A stretch of 64,000 bases of DNA from JACJWR01 sp964547485 (GTDB taxonomy: Bacteria; Actinomycetota; Actinomycetes; S36-B12; UBA10799): contig CAZJNU010000007.1 in the NCBI GenBank assembly GCA_964547485.1, forward strand, positions 1-64,000, written 5' to 3'. The position numbers and the translations under genes were made by a program. Under the pieces are notes generated by a model, which worked only from the letters and a program-made list of their open reading frames with translations, searched no databases and was not told the origin of the DNA. This document shows positions 43,127 to 51,239 of the stretch, one piece after another (the stretch's first letter is position 1; each line of letters begins with the position of its first letter).

Positions 43127-43846
43127 CTACTTGTTGGACTCGGCTGAGGTGTGTGCCGGTTGATTCCGAGTGGAGTTGCCCGCTGAGAGATCAACAGCTG
43201 ACCCTGAGCCACCGGAGGGCTGAGAATCAACCCGTCGTCGGCGGACGATCAGATAGATGCCGAGCAGCATCAGCACCCCGCCCAGCAGAACGATCCCGAT
43301 GGAGATCGGGAAGATGGAGGTTGAACTCGCGCTGAGCGTCAGATCTGTCTTCACACCACGAGTGCCGTCGGCATTCATCACGACCAATACTTGGCCAGCG
43401 TCTTGACTTCCCCAACTGATCGTCGGGGTGTTGCCCTGGTCCTGCAGAACCCAGAAGGTCTGACTTGCGGGCGGGGCGGCGACCTCCTTGCCCGGCACCT
43501 CGCTCACCTGCAGTTGACCGCCAACGATGTCTGAGACGGCACTGTAGGGCACCCCCGACAGGTAGTCCTGCACCTTGCTCGGCGGTCCCGCACCGAGGAA
43601 CAGCGGTTTGCCGGTGTTGCTGACTGCCTCAACCTTGATTCCGGTCACGGCCGACATCATCGAATTGGCACTGACCTGGAACCCACTGACGTAAATGGCA
43701 GCGCCGTCAGACGAACCCGACCCGACATTCATGGAGTACCTACCGGCCGTTCCGAACACCGCAATTCCGACCGCTCCGAGGACTACGGAGCCAATCCCCA
43801 GTAGCAGCGCGACGATCGCCACGACCAGCACAATGGTGCGCTTCAT
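43127..43846 (-). CDS. Two-TM membrane protein with extracytoplasmic domain, unknown function
   Basis: The 239-residue protein starts MKRTIVLVVAIVALLLGIGSVVLG, an uncleaved signal anchor. It then has an outer domain of about 140 residues (containing GGQLQVSEVPGKEVAAPPASQTFW) and a second TM (IGIVLLGGVLMLLGIYLIV), ending in a basic stop-transfer and a Ser/Gly-rich cytosolic tail. The layout is like that of DUF3068 proteins but shorter, and I see no clear sequence match. GGGAGGG precedes the ATG. It heads a short operon with the CDP-alcohol phosphotransferase and nucleotidyltransferase genes, suggesting a role in envelope lipid or lipoglycan synthesis. Confidence 0.75.
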   Translation of the reverse strand: MKRTIVLVVAIVALLLGIGSVVLGAVGIAVFGTAGRYSMNVGSGSSDGAAIYVSGFQVSANSMMSAVTGIKVEAVSNTGKPLFLGAGPPSKVQDYLSGVPYSAVSDIVGGQLQVSEVPGKEVAAPPASQTFWVLQDQGNTPTISWGSQDAGQVLVVMNADGTRGVKTDLTLSASSTSIFPISIGIVLLGGVLMLLGIYLIVRRRRVDSQPSGGSGSAVDLSAGNSTRNQPAHTSAESNK

Positions 43847-43871
43847 GACCCTCCCTGGGTGAACTCTCAGG

Positions 43872-45071
43872 CTACACAGTGACCGTTGCAGGTCCTGGCA
43901 GGACCACGCCGGACTTGACGACCGTCACAAGTTCGGCGTGGTCGGTGAGCAGCACCAGGTCTGCCGCCGAGCCCACCTCGATCGCGCCGACGCCTACCAG
44001 ACCCATCGCCCGGGCAGCATTTCCTGCAGCCACGTTGGACAGGTCCTGCCAGCCCATCCCCAGCACTCTGCGGGCGCGCCCGACTGCTTCATCCATGGTT
44101 AGGGTGCTGCCGGCAATGGCGCCGGTGGCAACAACTCGAGCCACCCGGTCGGTGACCATCACGTCGAGGCCGCCGAGCAGGTATGGCCCGTCCGAAGCGT
44201 CGGCGGCACCCATCGCGTCCGTCATAAGCACAACCCGGGTCCCACCCGCGGCGTCCAATGTGACTCGCAGCACCGCCGGATCCACATGGACGCCATCGTT
44301 GACGACTTCCAGATAGACCTCCGGTGCGGTCAGCAGGGCGGCAATTGGCCCCGGCTGCCGGTGACCCAGCGGCGGCATCGCGTTCCAGAGGTGGGTGGCC
44401 ACGGTCGCGCCACAGGCAATCGCCTCTTGCGCGATATCGAGCGAACACTCGGTGTGCCCAATCGCCACTCGGACGCCTGCGCCGACGAGCTGTTCGATAG
44501 CAGGCATCGCGCCGGGTAGTTCCGGGGCCAATGTGACCTGCCGGATGAAGCCGCGGCCAGCGGCCAACAGGTTGGCTATCTCCAGGTGGGTGGGTGGCCG
44601 CAGTACTTCTGGATCGTGCGCCCCGCACTTACCCCGGGCGATCCAGGGGCCCTCAAGGTGGATCCCGGCGACAATTCCCCGGTCGGCGGCCTCGGCCAGC
44701 GCCTCGACCTGCGCGAGCAGCGTAGCGACCGCCTCAGATACCAGGCTCGCGACCAGCGTTGTCGTGCCATGGCGGAGGTGAACGTCGGCCACCCGGCGGA
44801 TCTGGTCGGGTTCGGCCGAGGAGAAGGATGCCCCACCGCCGCCGTGGCAGTGCTGATCGACAAACCCCGGCAGCAACACGTCGGCGTGTGCGACGGGGGT
44901 CTGCGGCGGTGCGCCGGTCCCGATACCTGTCAGGATTCCAGCCTCGAACGACACCCAACCCTGCCGGACTTCCTGGCCACCGCCGGGAACCACCAGGTCG
45001 GCCGAGACAACGCCACTGCCGACAGCTGCGCCCAGCCGTTCCCTCGGATCGACTGCTGAGACCACCATCAC
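43872..45071 (-). CDS. nagA: N-acetylglucosamine-6-phosphate deacetylase
   Basis: The 399-residue amidohydrolase-fold enzyme removes acetate from GlcNAc-6-phosphate during amino-sugar or peptidoglycan recycling. Metal-binding and catalytic motifs are in place: DQHCHGGGG, HLEGPWIA (Glu ligand), AIGHTECSL, ATHLWNAMPPLGHR and LMTDAMGA (catalytic Asp). It begins ATGATGG two bases after the stop of the SIS isomerase gene, which is presumably co-transcribed and acts on the next pathway step. No DasR/NagR-type operator was recognised upstream of the pair. Confidence 0.93.
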   Translation of the reverse strand: MMVVSAVDPRERLGAAVGSGVVSADLVVPGGGQEVRQGWVSFEAGILTGIGTGAPPQTPVAHADVLLPGFVDQHCHGGGGASFSSAEPDQIRRVADVHLRHGTTTLVASLVSEAVATLLAQVEALAEAADRGIVAGIHLEGPWIARGKCGAHDPEVLRPPTHLEIANLLAAGRGFIRQVTLAPELPGAMPAIEQLVGAGVRVAIGHTECSLDIAQEAIACGATVATHLWNAMPPLGHRQPGPIAALLTAPEVYLEVVNDGVHVDPAVLRVTLDAAGGTRVVLMTDAMGAADASDGPYLLGGLDVMVTDRVARVVATGAIAGSTLTMDEAVGRARRVLGMGWQDLSNVAAGNAARAMGLVGVGAIEVGSAADLVLLTDHAELVTVVKSGVVLPGPATVTV

Positions 45072-45073
45072 GG

Positions 45074-46117
45074 TTACCAGGTCTCGGTGACTTTGCGCAG
45101 CCCGCGCGGCGCGTCGGGATCGTAGCCGCGGGCGACAGACATAGCGTGCGCCAGCTGCTGCAGCGGGATGATCTGCAGGATCGGGCTCACCTCTTCTGCG
45201 ATCCCTCGGGGCAGCGCAATCGTCACGGTAGCGTCGGGCGCGTTCGCGGGGTCCCCGATGGCCAGCACATCTGCGCCGCGCTCCGCCAACCGATTCATCA
45301 CCGGCCGCATCGCCTCGCCTCCCAAACCCTCCGGAACGATGGCGACGACCGGTCGATCCTCATCGATCATTGCAAACGGACCGTGCAGCAGATCCGCGCC
45401 CGAGAAGGAGTGGGCGGCCACATAGGAGGTCTCCATCAGTTTCAGGGCGCCCTCTCGCGCAGTTGGGTAGGCGTACCCCCGGCCAGTCGTCACGATCCGC
45501 TCTACAAACCGGTAGCGGGGGGCCACCTCGGCCCCCGGATTGATGTCCACGATGGCCTGGGCTGCCTCTGGTAGCGCGTCCGCGGCCCGACCGTCGCCGC
45601 CACGGAGCCGGTCGATCAGCAGGTACAGGGCGAGCAACTGGTTGGAATAGGACTTCGTCGCAGCCACCGCCCGCTCCGGACCAGCGTGGACATCGATATG
45701 GAACTCGCAGGCTGATGCCAACGGCGAGGCGGACGCATTGGTGACACCGAGGGTGATGGCCCCGCCCCGACGGGCGACAGTGGTGGAATCGACCAGATCG
45801 GGACTGCCGCCGGACTGACTGACGGCGATCCAGAGCACCTCCGAGAGATCAGGTTCCGAGCCGAAGACAGTCAACGTCGACGGCGACGCCAAACCGACCG
45901 GCAGCCCCGCGAGGATCTCCAGCAGGTACTTCGCGTACAGCGCCGCATGATCGGACGTGCCCCGCGCGGCGAGGATCGCGAACCGCGGACGGCGCGCGCG
46001 GATGGCGTCGGCAATCGGCGCAATCTGATCTGCGGCCGTCGCCAACAAGCGCGCCAGCGCGGCCGGTTGCTCGGCGATCTCGGCAGCCATCAGCTGCCCT
46101 CGCAGTACCTCGTTCAT
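45074..46117 (-). CDS. Double-SIS-domain sugar isomerase/deaminase (NagB-II/AgaS-like)
   Basis: The ATG at 46117 is chosen because the frame upstream codes for no recognisable protein and lies antisense to the PEBP region. The 347-residue protein has two SIS domains. The first contains FAILAARGTSDHAALYAKYLLE and VSQSGGSPD; the second contains RIVTTGRGYAYPTAREGALKLMETS. It resembles the isomerase half of GlmS without the glutaminase domain. Directly upstream of nagA, it is most likely a glucosamine-6-phosphate deaminase of the NagB-II type, giving fructose-6-phosphate and ammonia. Confidence 0.87.
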   Translation of the reverse strand: MNEVLRGQLMAAEIAEQPAALARLLATAADQIAPIADAIRARRPRFAILAARGTSDHAALYAKYLLEILAGLPVGLASPSTLTVFGSEPDLSEVLWIAVSQSGGSPDLVDSTTVARRGGAITLGVTNASASPLASACEFHIDVHAGPERAVAATKSYSNQLLALYLLIDRLRGGDGRAADALPEAAQAIVDINPGAEVAPRYRFVERIVTTGRGYAYPTAREGALKLMETSYVAAHSFSGADLLHGPFAMIDEDRPVVAIVPEGLGGEAMRPVMNRLAERGADVLAIGDPANAPDATVTIALPRGIAEEVSPILQIIPLQQLAHAMSVARGYDPDAPRGLRKVTETW

Positions 46118-46288
46118 CCTCGACCGCCTTGCGATGCGGCCCCTGCGACCATCCCTGCAGACATGGATTCCTCCAACTCGACCTGGCCGACCACCCCCGA
46201 CACCGGGGTCGACTCCTACCCGCCACTCTGCACCCAACGGACCGCACCTCGCTCGCCGAAGCTGCTGCTGGGGCTGCCGCCGCGGGAT

Positions 46289-46332
46289 GCTTCGGCACGC
46301 TCCGCCCACTGCTTCGGCACTGTCCGCCCACA
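46289..46332. repeat. Tandem 22-bp direct repeat in the SIS/PEBP intergenic region
   Basis: Two adjacent 22-bp units starting GCTTCGGCAC (46289-46310 and 46311-46332) differ at three positions. They lie in the 276-bp divergent gap upstream of both the SIS-nagA operon and the PEBP gene, so a regulator site is possible. Otherwise the gap holds nothing I recognise. Confidence 0.6.
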
Positions 46333-46393
46333 GAACTGGGGTGCCTCCGCGGCGTCTGGAGTCGCGGCCGCAGTTGTGCCACAGTGTGGCCCC

Positions 46394-46939
46394 ATGAGCA
46401 TCGAACGCGCACGACCGCCGGACCCCTTCGACTTCATGCCGCCCAGGCCGACGTTGGTGGTGACGAGCACCGACCTCGTGGACGGCGGCCAGCTCCCGCT
46501 GGCACACGGCTGGGACTCCGGCGGAGTTGGCGGCGACAACCTTTCCCCTCAGCTGGCATGGTCCGGAGCGCCGGCCGGAACGTCTGGTTTCGCGGTCACC
46601 TGCTTCGACCCGGACGCGCCGACAGCATCCGGTTGGTGGCACTGGCTGGTTCTGGGGTTGCCGGCAGCCTGTTCCGCGCTTGCCACGGGTGCCGGTGCGG
46701 CCGGGGATGGTGGCCTGCCGACCGGCGCCTTTCAGGTACGCAACGACTACGGAGCGGAGGGTTTCGGTGGCGCCGGTCCGCCGGTGGGGGACCACCCGCA
46801 CCGCTACATCTTCACCGTGTACGCACTGGACACCGACGATCTCGGCCTGACGGCTGAGGTGACCCCTGCGGTCGCCTCAGCCACGATCGCCCACCACACC
46901 CTGGCGCGCGGTCACCTCACAGTCCAGTTCGCCCGCTGA
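46394..46939 (+). CDS. YbhB/YbcL family Raf-kinase-inhibitor-like (PEBP) protein
   Basis: The 181-residue protein matches the bacterial PEBP family: GVGGDNLSPQLAWSGAPAGT, FAVTCFDPDAPTASGWWHWLVLG (the DPDxP motif) and HPHRYIFTVYALD (the GxHR-like motif). These make an anion-binding pocket of unclear function. No signal peptide is present. The ATG at 46394 is used; the frame stays open further upstream but antisense to the SIS gene. The Na+/H+ antiporter follows 21 bp downstream and may be co-transcribed. Confidence 0.88.
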   Translation: MSIERARPPDPFDFMPPRPTLVVTSTDLVDGGQLPLAHGWDSGGVGGDNLSPQLAWSGAPAGTSGFAVTCFDPDAPTASGWWHWLVLGLPAACSALATGAGAAGDGGLPTGAFQVRNDYGAEGFGGAGPPVGDHPHRYIFTVYALDTDDLGLTAEVTPAVASATIAHHTLARGHLTVQFAR

Positions 46940-46960
46940 GCCGACCCAGCTGACCTCGGC

Positions 46961-48562
46961 ATGAGCATCGAGCTGGGGAACGTCGCGGCGACGGTGTTGG
47001 TCGCGGTCGCGGTCGCGATGCTCGCCCGTCGCCGTGGCTGGGGAATCGCGTTACCCCTGATCGGGGTCGGCGCCCTGATGAGCGTCCTGCCAGTGGGGCC
47101 CAATGCGCCTGATTCGCCGGAGATCTTCCAAATCATCGTGCTGGCCCCGCTGGTCTTCGGCGAGGCGCTGGGCTCGTCCTACATCGACATTCGCAAGGTG
47201 CGTCGACCGGTGATGGCGCTGGCGATCGGACTGGTGGCCGCCACCACCCTGGTGGTCGGCGGCGTCATGGCAGTGGCGGCGGTCGCCATTCCAGCGGCCA
47301 TGTGCTTCGCGTTGGGCGCGGTGGTGGCGCCGACCGATGCCGTCGCCGTCGCCACGGCCGCCCGGCGGGCGAACCTGCCGCAGCGGCTGGTGCTGATCCT
47401 CGAGGGCGAGAGTTTGGTCAACGACGGCACCGGACTGACCGCGCTCCGGGTCGCAATCACGGCAGCCGTGGCCGGCAGCGTGACGCTGGCCGAAGCCGGC
47501 GGGATTCTGGCGCAATCGGTGCTGGTGGGCGTCGGAGTCGGGGTGGTCACCGGCTTCGTGCTGGTCTGGGTGCTGCGCCGAAGTTCGGATCTGGTGGGTT
47601 CGGGTGGCCTGCTGTTGGTGGCGCCGTTCGTGATCTATGTGCTCGCCGAGGAATTGGGCGGATCGGAGATCCTGGCCATCGTGGTGGCCGGACTGATGGC
47701 CTCCCACTCGACCCACTCGGACCCCAGCTACCGGGGGCGGCTGCAGGTAGCCATCGTCTGGAAGCAGATCACTTTCCTGCTGCAGGCCGTGGCTTTCCTG
47801 CTGCTCGGACTCGATCTGCCGGTGGTCCTGGCTGCGCTGACCGAGTCGGAACAGACTTCGCTGCTACTGGTCGTGCCACTGGTGGTGGTGGCACTGATCG
47901 CGACCCGGCTTCTGTTCGTCACGGCCATGATCGCAACCTCAAAATGGGGACCCGGCACCCAGAAGTCGGATTGGCGGCACGGGACCGTGATGGGCTGGGC
48001 GGGCGCCCGCGGGCCAGTCTCGGCCCTCGCAGCCTTTTCGATCCCGTTCGTCGACGACGCCGGAAACCCGCTGTCGGGCCGCAACGAGATCGTCGCGGTG
48101 GCCCTGTGCACCATCGTGATCACGTTGCTGCTGGCTCCGACGCTGGGCCCGCTCGCCCGCCGGCTGGGTGTCTGCGACCCAGGCGACCCGGCGACCACCG
48201 ATCGTGTTCGGATAGCGATGGCCCGTGCGGCCCTGAAGGCGCTGGACGAGGCCGAGACCGACGCCGAGGAGGACGGTCGACCGCTGCCGGATTCGATGGT
48301 CTCGCTGCTGCGAGCCAAGGAGGAGAACCGACTGGCGCGGACAACGTCTGCCGACGCCGGCCCCCAGGTTGCCGGTGCCAATCGCTCGGTACTGGTCGCG
48401 ATCGCGATGGCACAGGCCGAGCAGTCCGAGATCATCCGGCTTCGGACCGAGGAGGGGGTACCCGACTCCGTGGCCCGACCGCTGCTGGCGGAGCTGGATC
48501 GCCGAATTGCCCTGCTCCGGCAATCTCCGGCAGCGGTCAACGAACCGCCGACCGCCGCCTGA
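46961..48562 (+). CDS. CPA1 family Na+/H+ antiporter
   Basis: The 533-residue transporter has about 12 TM helices followed by a hydrophilic C-terminal tail of about 130 residues, as in the NhaP/CPA1 group. The ion-binding helix regions are recognisable: VVAPTDAVAVATAARRANLP and LEGESLVNDGTGL, where the Asp residues bind Na+ or H+. GWAGARGPVSALAAFSIP is a family signature. It exports Na+ or K+ in exchange for protons to hold cytosolic pH. No Shine-Dalgarno is visible at the ATG, consistent with coupling to the upstream PEBP gene. Confidence 0.9.
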   Translation: MSIELGNVAATVLVAVAVAMLARRRGWGIALPLIGVGALMSVLPVGPNAPDSPEIFQIIVLAPLVFGEALGSSYIDIRKVRRPVMALAIGLVAATTLVVGGVMAVAAVAIPAAMCFALGAVVAPTDAVAVATAARRANLPQRLVLILEGESLVNDGTGLTALRVAITAAVAGSVTLAEAGGILAQSVLVGVGVGVVTGFVLVWVLRRSSDLVGSGGLLLVAPFVIYVLAEELGGSEILAIVVAGLMASHSTHSDPSYRGRLQVAIVWKQITFLLQAVAFLLLGLDLPVVLAALTESEQTSLLLVVPLVVVALIATRLLFVTAMIATSKWGPGTQKSDWRHGTVMGWAGARGPVSALAAFSIPFVDDAGNPLSGRNEIVAVALCTIVITLLLAPTLGPLARRLGVCDPGDPATTDRVRIAMARAALKALDEAETDAEEDGRPLPDSMVSLLRAKEENRLARTTSADAGPQVAGANRSVLVAIAMAQAEQSEIIRLRTEEGVPDSVARPLLAELDRRIALLRQSPAAVNEPPTAA

Positions 48563-48644
48563 GGCTGGAGCCGATTCGATCGAGGAACCAGGTCGTGTGC
48601 TGACGACCTGAATCGCGATGCCCTCGCGGTCTATGGTGTCGAAC

Positions 48645-50144
48645 ATGGCAACCGACACCGCGCCAGCTCCGGAGGCGAAGCCGAAGTCCTTCATGGGTCA
48701 ACCCCGCGGGTTGAGCACCCTGTTCTTCACCGAGATGTGGGAGCGATTCTCCTACTACGGGATGCGCGCACTGCTGGTGCTGTACCTGACCGCGCCGCTA
48801 CTGTCGGACAGCCCCTCCGGACCCGGCCTAGGTATCGACAACGGCACGGCACTGGCGATCTACGGCGCCTACTCGGGGCTCGTGTACCTGACTCCGGTTG
48901 CTGGTGGCTGGATTGCGGACCGGATGCTCGGGGCGCGGCGAACCGTGCTCTGGGGCGGCATCGTCATCGCACTTGGCCACTATTGCATGGCCGCCCCGAT
49001 CGAAATCTCGTTCTGGATCGGGCTGCTGCTGATCGCGCTCGGCACCGGTCTGCTGAAGCCGAACATCTCGGCGATGGTGGGTGATCTCTACACAGAGGAG
49101 GACACCCGCCGCGACGCCGGCTTCTCGATCTTCTACATGGGCATCAACATCGGATCCCTGTTGGCACCCCTGATCACCGGCTGGGCGGCCGCCCGGCACG
49201 GCTATCACTGGGGTTTCGCAATCGCCGGCATCGGCATGACGTTCGCGGTCATCCAGTACATCGTCGGTCGCAAGCACCTTCAAGGTGTGGGCGAGACTGC
49301 GCCCGACCCAGCCAACACCAAGCAGCGACAACGATTTGGGCTGATGCTGGTCGGCGTAGTGATCTTCATCGGCCTGCTCACGGTGTTGCTGGGCTTCATC
49401 ACCCAGGGCGGCACCGTCGACAATATGGCCTCGTCGATCACGATCTTTATCCTTATCGTGCCGTTCGTGTACTTCACCCAGCTGTTCCGGCGAAAGGACT
49501 ATTCCGCTGTCGAGCGCGACCACGTCAAGGCCTTCGTCTGGGTCTTCTTGGGTGCCGCCGCCTTCTGGATGGTGTTTGAGCAGTCCGGTTCCACTCTCAC
49601 GCTGTTTGCCGAGAATGTCACCAACCTGAACGTCGGGACGTTCGCAGTCCCCGCCGGTTGGCTGCAGTCCGTGAACCCCGCCTTCATCATCATCTTCGCC
49701 CCGATCTTCGCCGCCCTCTGGACGAAGTTGGCCGACCGGGCGCCGCGCACCCCGACGAAGTTTGCGATCGCACTGTTCGGGGTCGGGATCTCCTTCGCAA
49801 TCCTGATCATCCCGATGTCGGCCTACCAGAACGACGGCACCAAGGCAGCCTTGTGGTGGTTGATCGCCACCTACCTGCTGCAGACCTGGGCCGAGCTGCT
49901 GTTGTCGCCGACGGGCCTCTCAGCCACGACCAAACTCGCACCAGAAGGAGCCAACGGTCAGATGCTTGCACTCTGGTTCGTCGCGACCTCGGTCGGCACC
50001 AGTGTCGGCGGCCAGATCGGTAAGTTCACTGCCGACAATCCGACGAATACCTTCATCGTGTGTGCGGTGATCACAATCGCGATCGGGGCCGTGCTGGCGA
50101 TCTTCTCCAAGCGGATAGCCAAGCTCATGCACCACGTGCACTGA
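48645..50144 (+). CDS. POT family proton-dependent oligopeptide transporter
   Basis: The 499-residue transporter of the major facilitator superfamily has the POT proton-coupling motif ExxER in FFTEMWERFSYYGMRALLVLYL, and GLLKPNISAMVGDLY in TM4-5. About 14 TM helices are visible. It imports di- and tripeptides with protons. TATGGT lies at 48632-48637, seven bases before the ATG at 48645, a leaderless signature; the frame is open nine codons further. A stem-loop follows the stop codon. Confidence 0.92.
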   Translation: MATDTAPAPEAKPKSFMGQPRGLSTLFFTEMWERFSYYGMRALLVLYLTAPLLSDSPSGPGLGIDNGTALAIYGAYSGLVYLTPVAGGWIADRMLGARRTVLWGGIVIALGHYCMAAPIEISFWIGLLLIALGTGLLKPNISAMVGDLYTEEDTRRDAGFSIFYMGINIGSLLAPLITGWAAARHGYHWGFAIAGIGMTFAVIQYIVGRKHLQGVGETAPDPANTKQRQRFGLMLVGVVIFIGLLTVLLGFITQGGTVDNMASSITIFILIVPFVYFTQLFRRKDYSAVERDHVKAFVWVFLGAAAFWMVFEQSGSTLTLFAENVTNLNVGTFAVPAGWLQSVNPAFIIIFAPIFAALWTKLADRAPRTPTKFAIALFGVGISFAILIIPMSAYQNDGTKAALWWLIATYLLQTWAELLLSPTGLSATTKLAPEGANGQMLALWFVATSVGTSVGGQIGKFTADNPTNTFIVCAVITIAIGAVLAIFSKRIAKLMHHVH

Positions 50145-50149
50145 GCTTT

Positions 50150-50166
50150 CCGAGGGTCGTCCTCGG
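50150..50166 (+). terminator. Stem-loop after the POT transporter gene
   Basis: CCGAGG (50150-50155) and CCTCGG (50161-50166) pair around a 5-base loop, starting six bases after the stop codon. There is no U-tract, so its strength as an intrinsic terminator is uncertain. Confidence 0.45.
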
Positions 50167-50201
50167 GGGTTGGTCGGAGTGCTTGCATGTATCGAAAGCG
50201 C

Positions 50202-50207
50202 TACACT
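50202..50207 (+). promoter_or_regulatory. Leaderless promoter -10 of the XRE/nucleotidyltransferase operon
   Basis: TACACT is placed seven bases before the ATG at 50215, so transcription should start at or next to the start codon. No matching -35 is obvious. Confidence 0.5.
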
Positions 50208-50214
50208 TGGGAGT

Positions 50215-50520
50215 ATGGAACCTAGCAAGATGCTCCCGTCGATGCGCAGCCACCGCGACTTGAGTCAGGCTGAACTCGCCCGGCGCTCGGGCATCCCGCG
50301 CACTGCCATAAACGCGTACGAACGTGGTTCCCGCACGCCAACAGCCACGACGCTTATGCGACTCGCGGAGGCCTGCGGCCTAGCGATCACCGCCACGGCC
50401 CCACCTGCCATCGACTTGACCGCGAACGCGACAACCTTTGAACAACTCCTGGATCTCGCGGAACTGCTGCCTACGCGGCCGCGGAAGCGACTCGAGTTCC
50501 CTCCGTTGTCGAAGAGATGA
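50215..50520 (+). CDS. XRE family HTH protein (putative antitoxin)
   Basis: The 101-residue protein has an N-terminal Cro/C1-type helix-turn-helix (MRSHRDLSQAELARRSGIPRTAINAYERGSRTPTATTLMRLAEACG). A short C-terminal part ends PTRPRKRLEFPPLSKR. The start at 50215 fits the -10 box at 50202-50207. Its stop overlaps the start of the nucleotidyltransferase gene (ATGA), so the two form a two-gene unit. In toxin-antitoxin systems with nucleotidyltransferase toxins, the first gene is usually a DNA-binding antitoxin that also represses the operon; that role is inferred here. Confidence 0.82.
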   Translation: MEPSKMLPSMRSHRDLSQAELARRSGIPRTAINAYERGSRTPTATTLMRLAEACGLAITATAPPAIDLTANATTFEQLLDLAELLPTRPRKRLEFPPLSKR

Positions 50521-51047
50521 GCGTTCTCGCCCAGCGACTGTTATCGATCGACGCGGCGCTGGACACGGCTGGTATTGCCCACGCTTTTGGCGGGGCGATT
50601 GCGCTGGCGTACTGCACCAAGGAACCGCGCGCGACCATCGATTTGGACATCAACATCTTCATCGCCCACGAGATTGCTGATGGCGCGCTGATTGCGCTGC
50701 CACCACCTGTCCGGATCAGCGCGGCCAACCGCAGAGAGTTGGCTTCGACCGGCCAGACGCGCGCATGGTGGGACACCACTCCCCTCGATCTCTTCTTCGA
50801 CACGCACCCCTTTCATCACATCGTCGCCAGTCGCGTGCGTCGGGTGCCGTTCGCCGACAGTTCCATCCCCGTGCTCGATTGCACATCTCTGGCCGTCTTC
50901 AAAGCCATGGGCAATCGGACGAAGGACTGGGCCGATCTCGAGGCAATGGCACACGCGGGCCAACTCGAAGTGGTGGCCGTAACCGCGATGCTGAAGGACA
51001 TCCTCGGCGACGATCCTCGACTGGAGCGGCTGGCCACGCTGGACTAG
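50517..51047 (+). CDS. AbiEii/MenT-like nucleotidyltransferase (putative toxin)
   Basis: The 176-residue protein has the nucleotidyltransferase signature: AHAFGGAIALAYCTKEPRATIDLDINIF, where GG is followed by the DxD-type metal pair, a third acidic residue in TPLDLFFDTHPFH, and the C-terminal KAMGNRTKDWADLEAMA common in minimal nucleotidyltransferases and AbiEii/MenT toxins. These enzymes add nucleotides to RNA (often tRNA) or to proteins. Translational coupling to the XRE gene supports a toxin-antitoxin-like module. A housekeeping or antibiotic-modifying nucleotidyltransferase is the alternative. Downstream there is a 192-bp gap containing the promoter of the next gene. Confidence 0.75.
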   Translation: MSVLAQRLLSIDAALDTAGIAHAFGGAIALAYCTKEPRATIDLDINIFIAHEIADGALIALPPPVRISAANRRELASTGQTRAWWDTTPLDLFFDTHPFHHIVASRVRRVPFADSSIPVLDCTSLAVFKAMGNRTKDWADLEAMAHAGQLEVVAVTAMLKDILGDDPRLERLATLD

Positions 51048-51183
51048 CGAACGAGGCCGCTTGGGCAGTCCATCAGCGGTGACTCCTTAACTGCATCAGG
51101 CGGCCGGCCGAGCCAAGCTAAACAGGCGCCAGTCAATCTCTGGACAGACCGCAGCACTCCTTGTGGCTCCAACGGAGGTCAGC

Positions 51184-51228
51184 ATGACTGCCGCTTAGAT
51201 GTCGTGTAATATATGTCGTAGCATCTAA
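51184..51228 (+). promoter_or_regulatory. Promoter and inverted-repeat operator of the metallo-beta-lactamase gene
   Basis: -35-like ATGACT (51184-51189), a 17-base spacer and -10 TAATAT (51207-51212) form the promoter. Arms TTAGATG (51195-51201) and CATCTAA (51222-51228) flank the -10. A direct repeat ATGTCGT occurs at 51199 and 51213. GGAGG then precedes the ATG at 51240. The linked MarR gene is the natural candidate regulator. Confidence 0.6.
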
Positions 51229-51239
51229 ATGGAGGATCA

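Noticed and set aside
46118..46801. 228-codon N-terminal extension of the SIS isomerase
   Set aside because: The extension is antisense to the PEBP gene, Arg-rich and unlike any SIS protein; the ATG at 46117 starts the recognisable domain.
51184..51198. Four-codon mini-ORF (MTAA) with GGAGG before it, a possible leader peptide
   Set aside because: It overlaps the probable -35 region of the metallo-beta-lactamase promoter and would not be transcribed from it.
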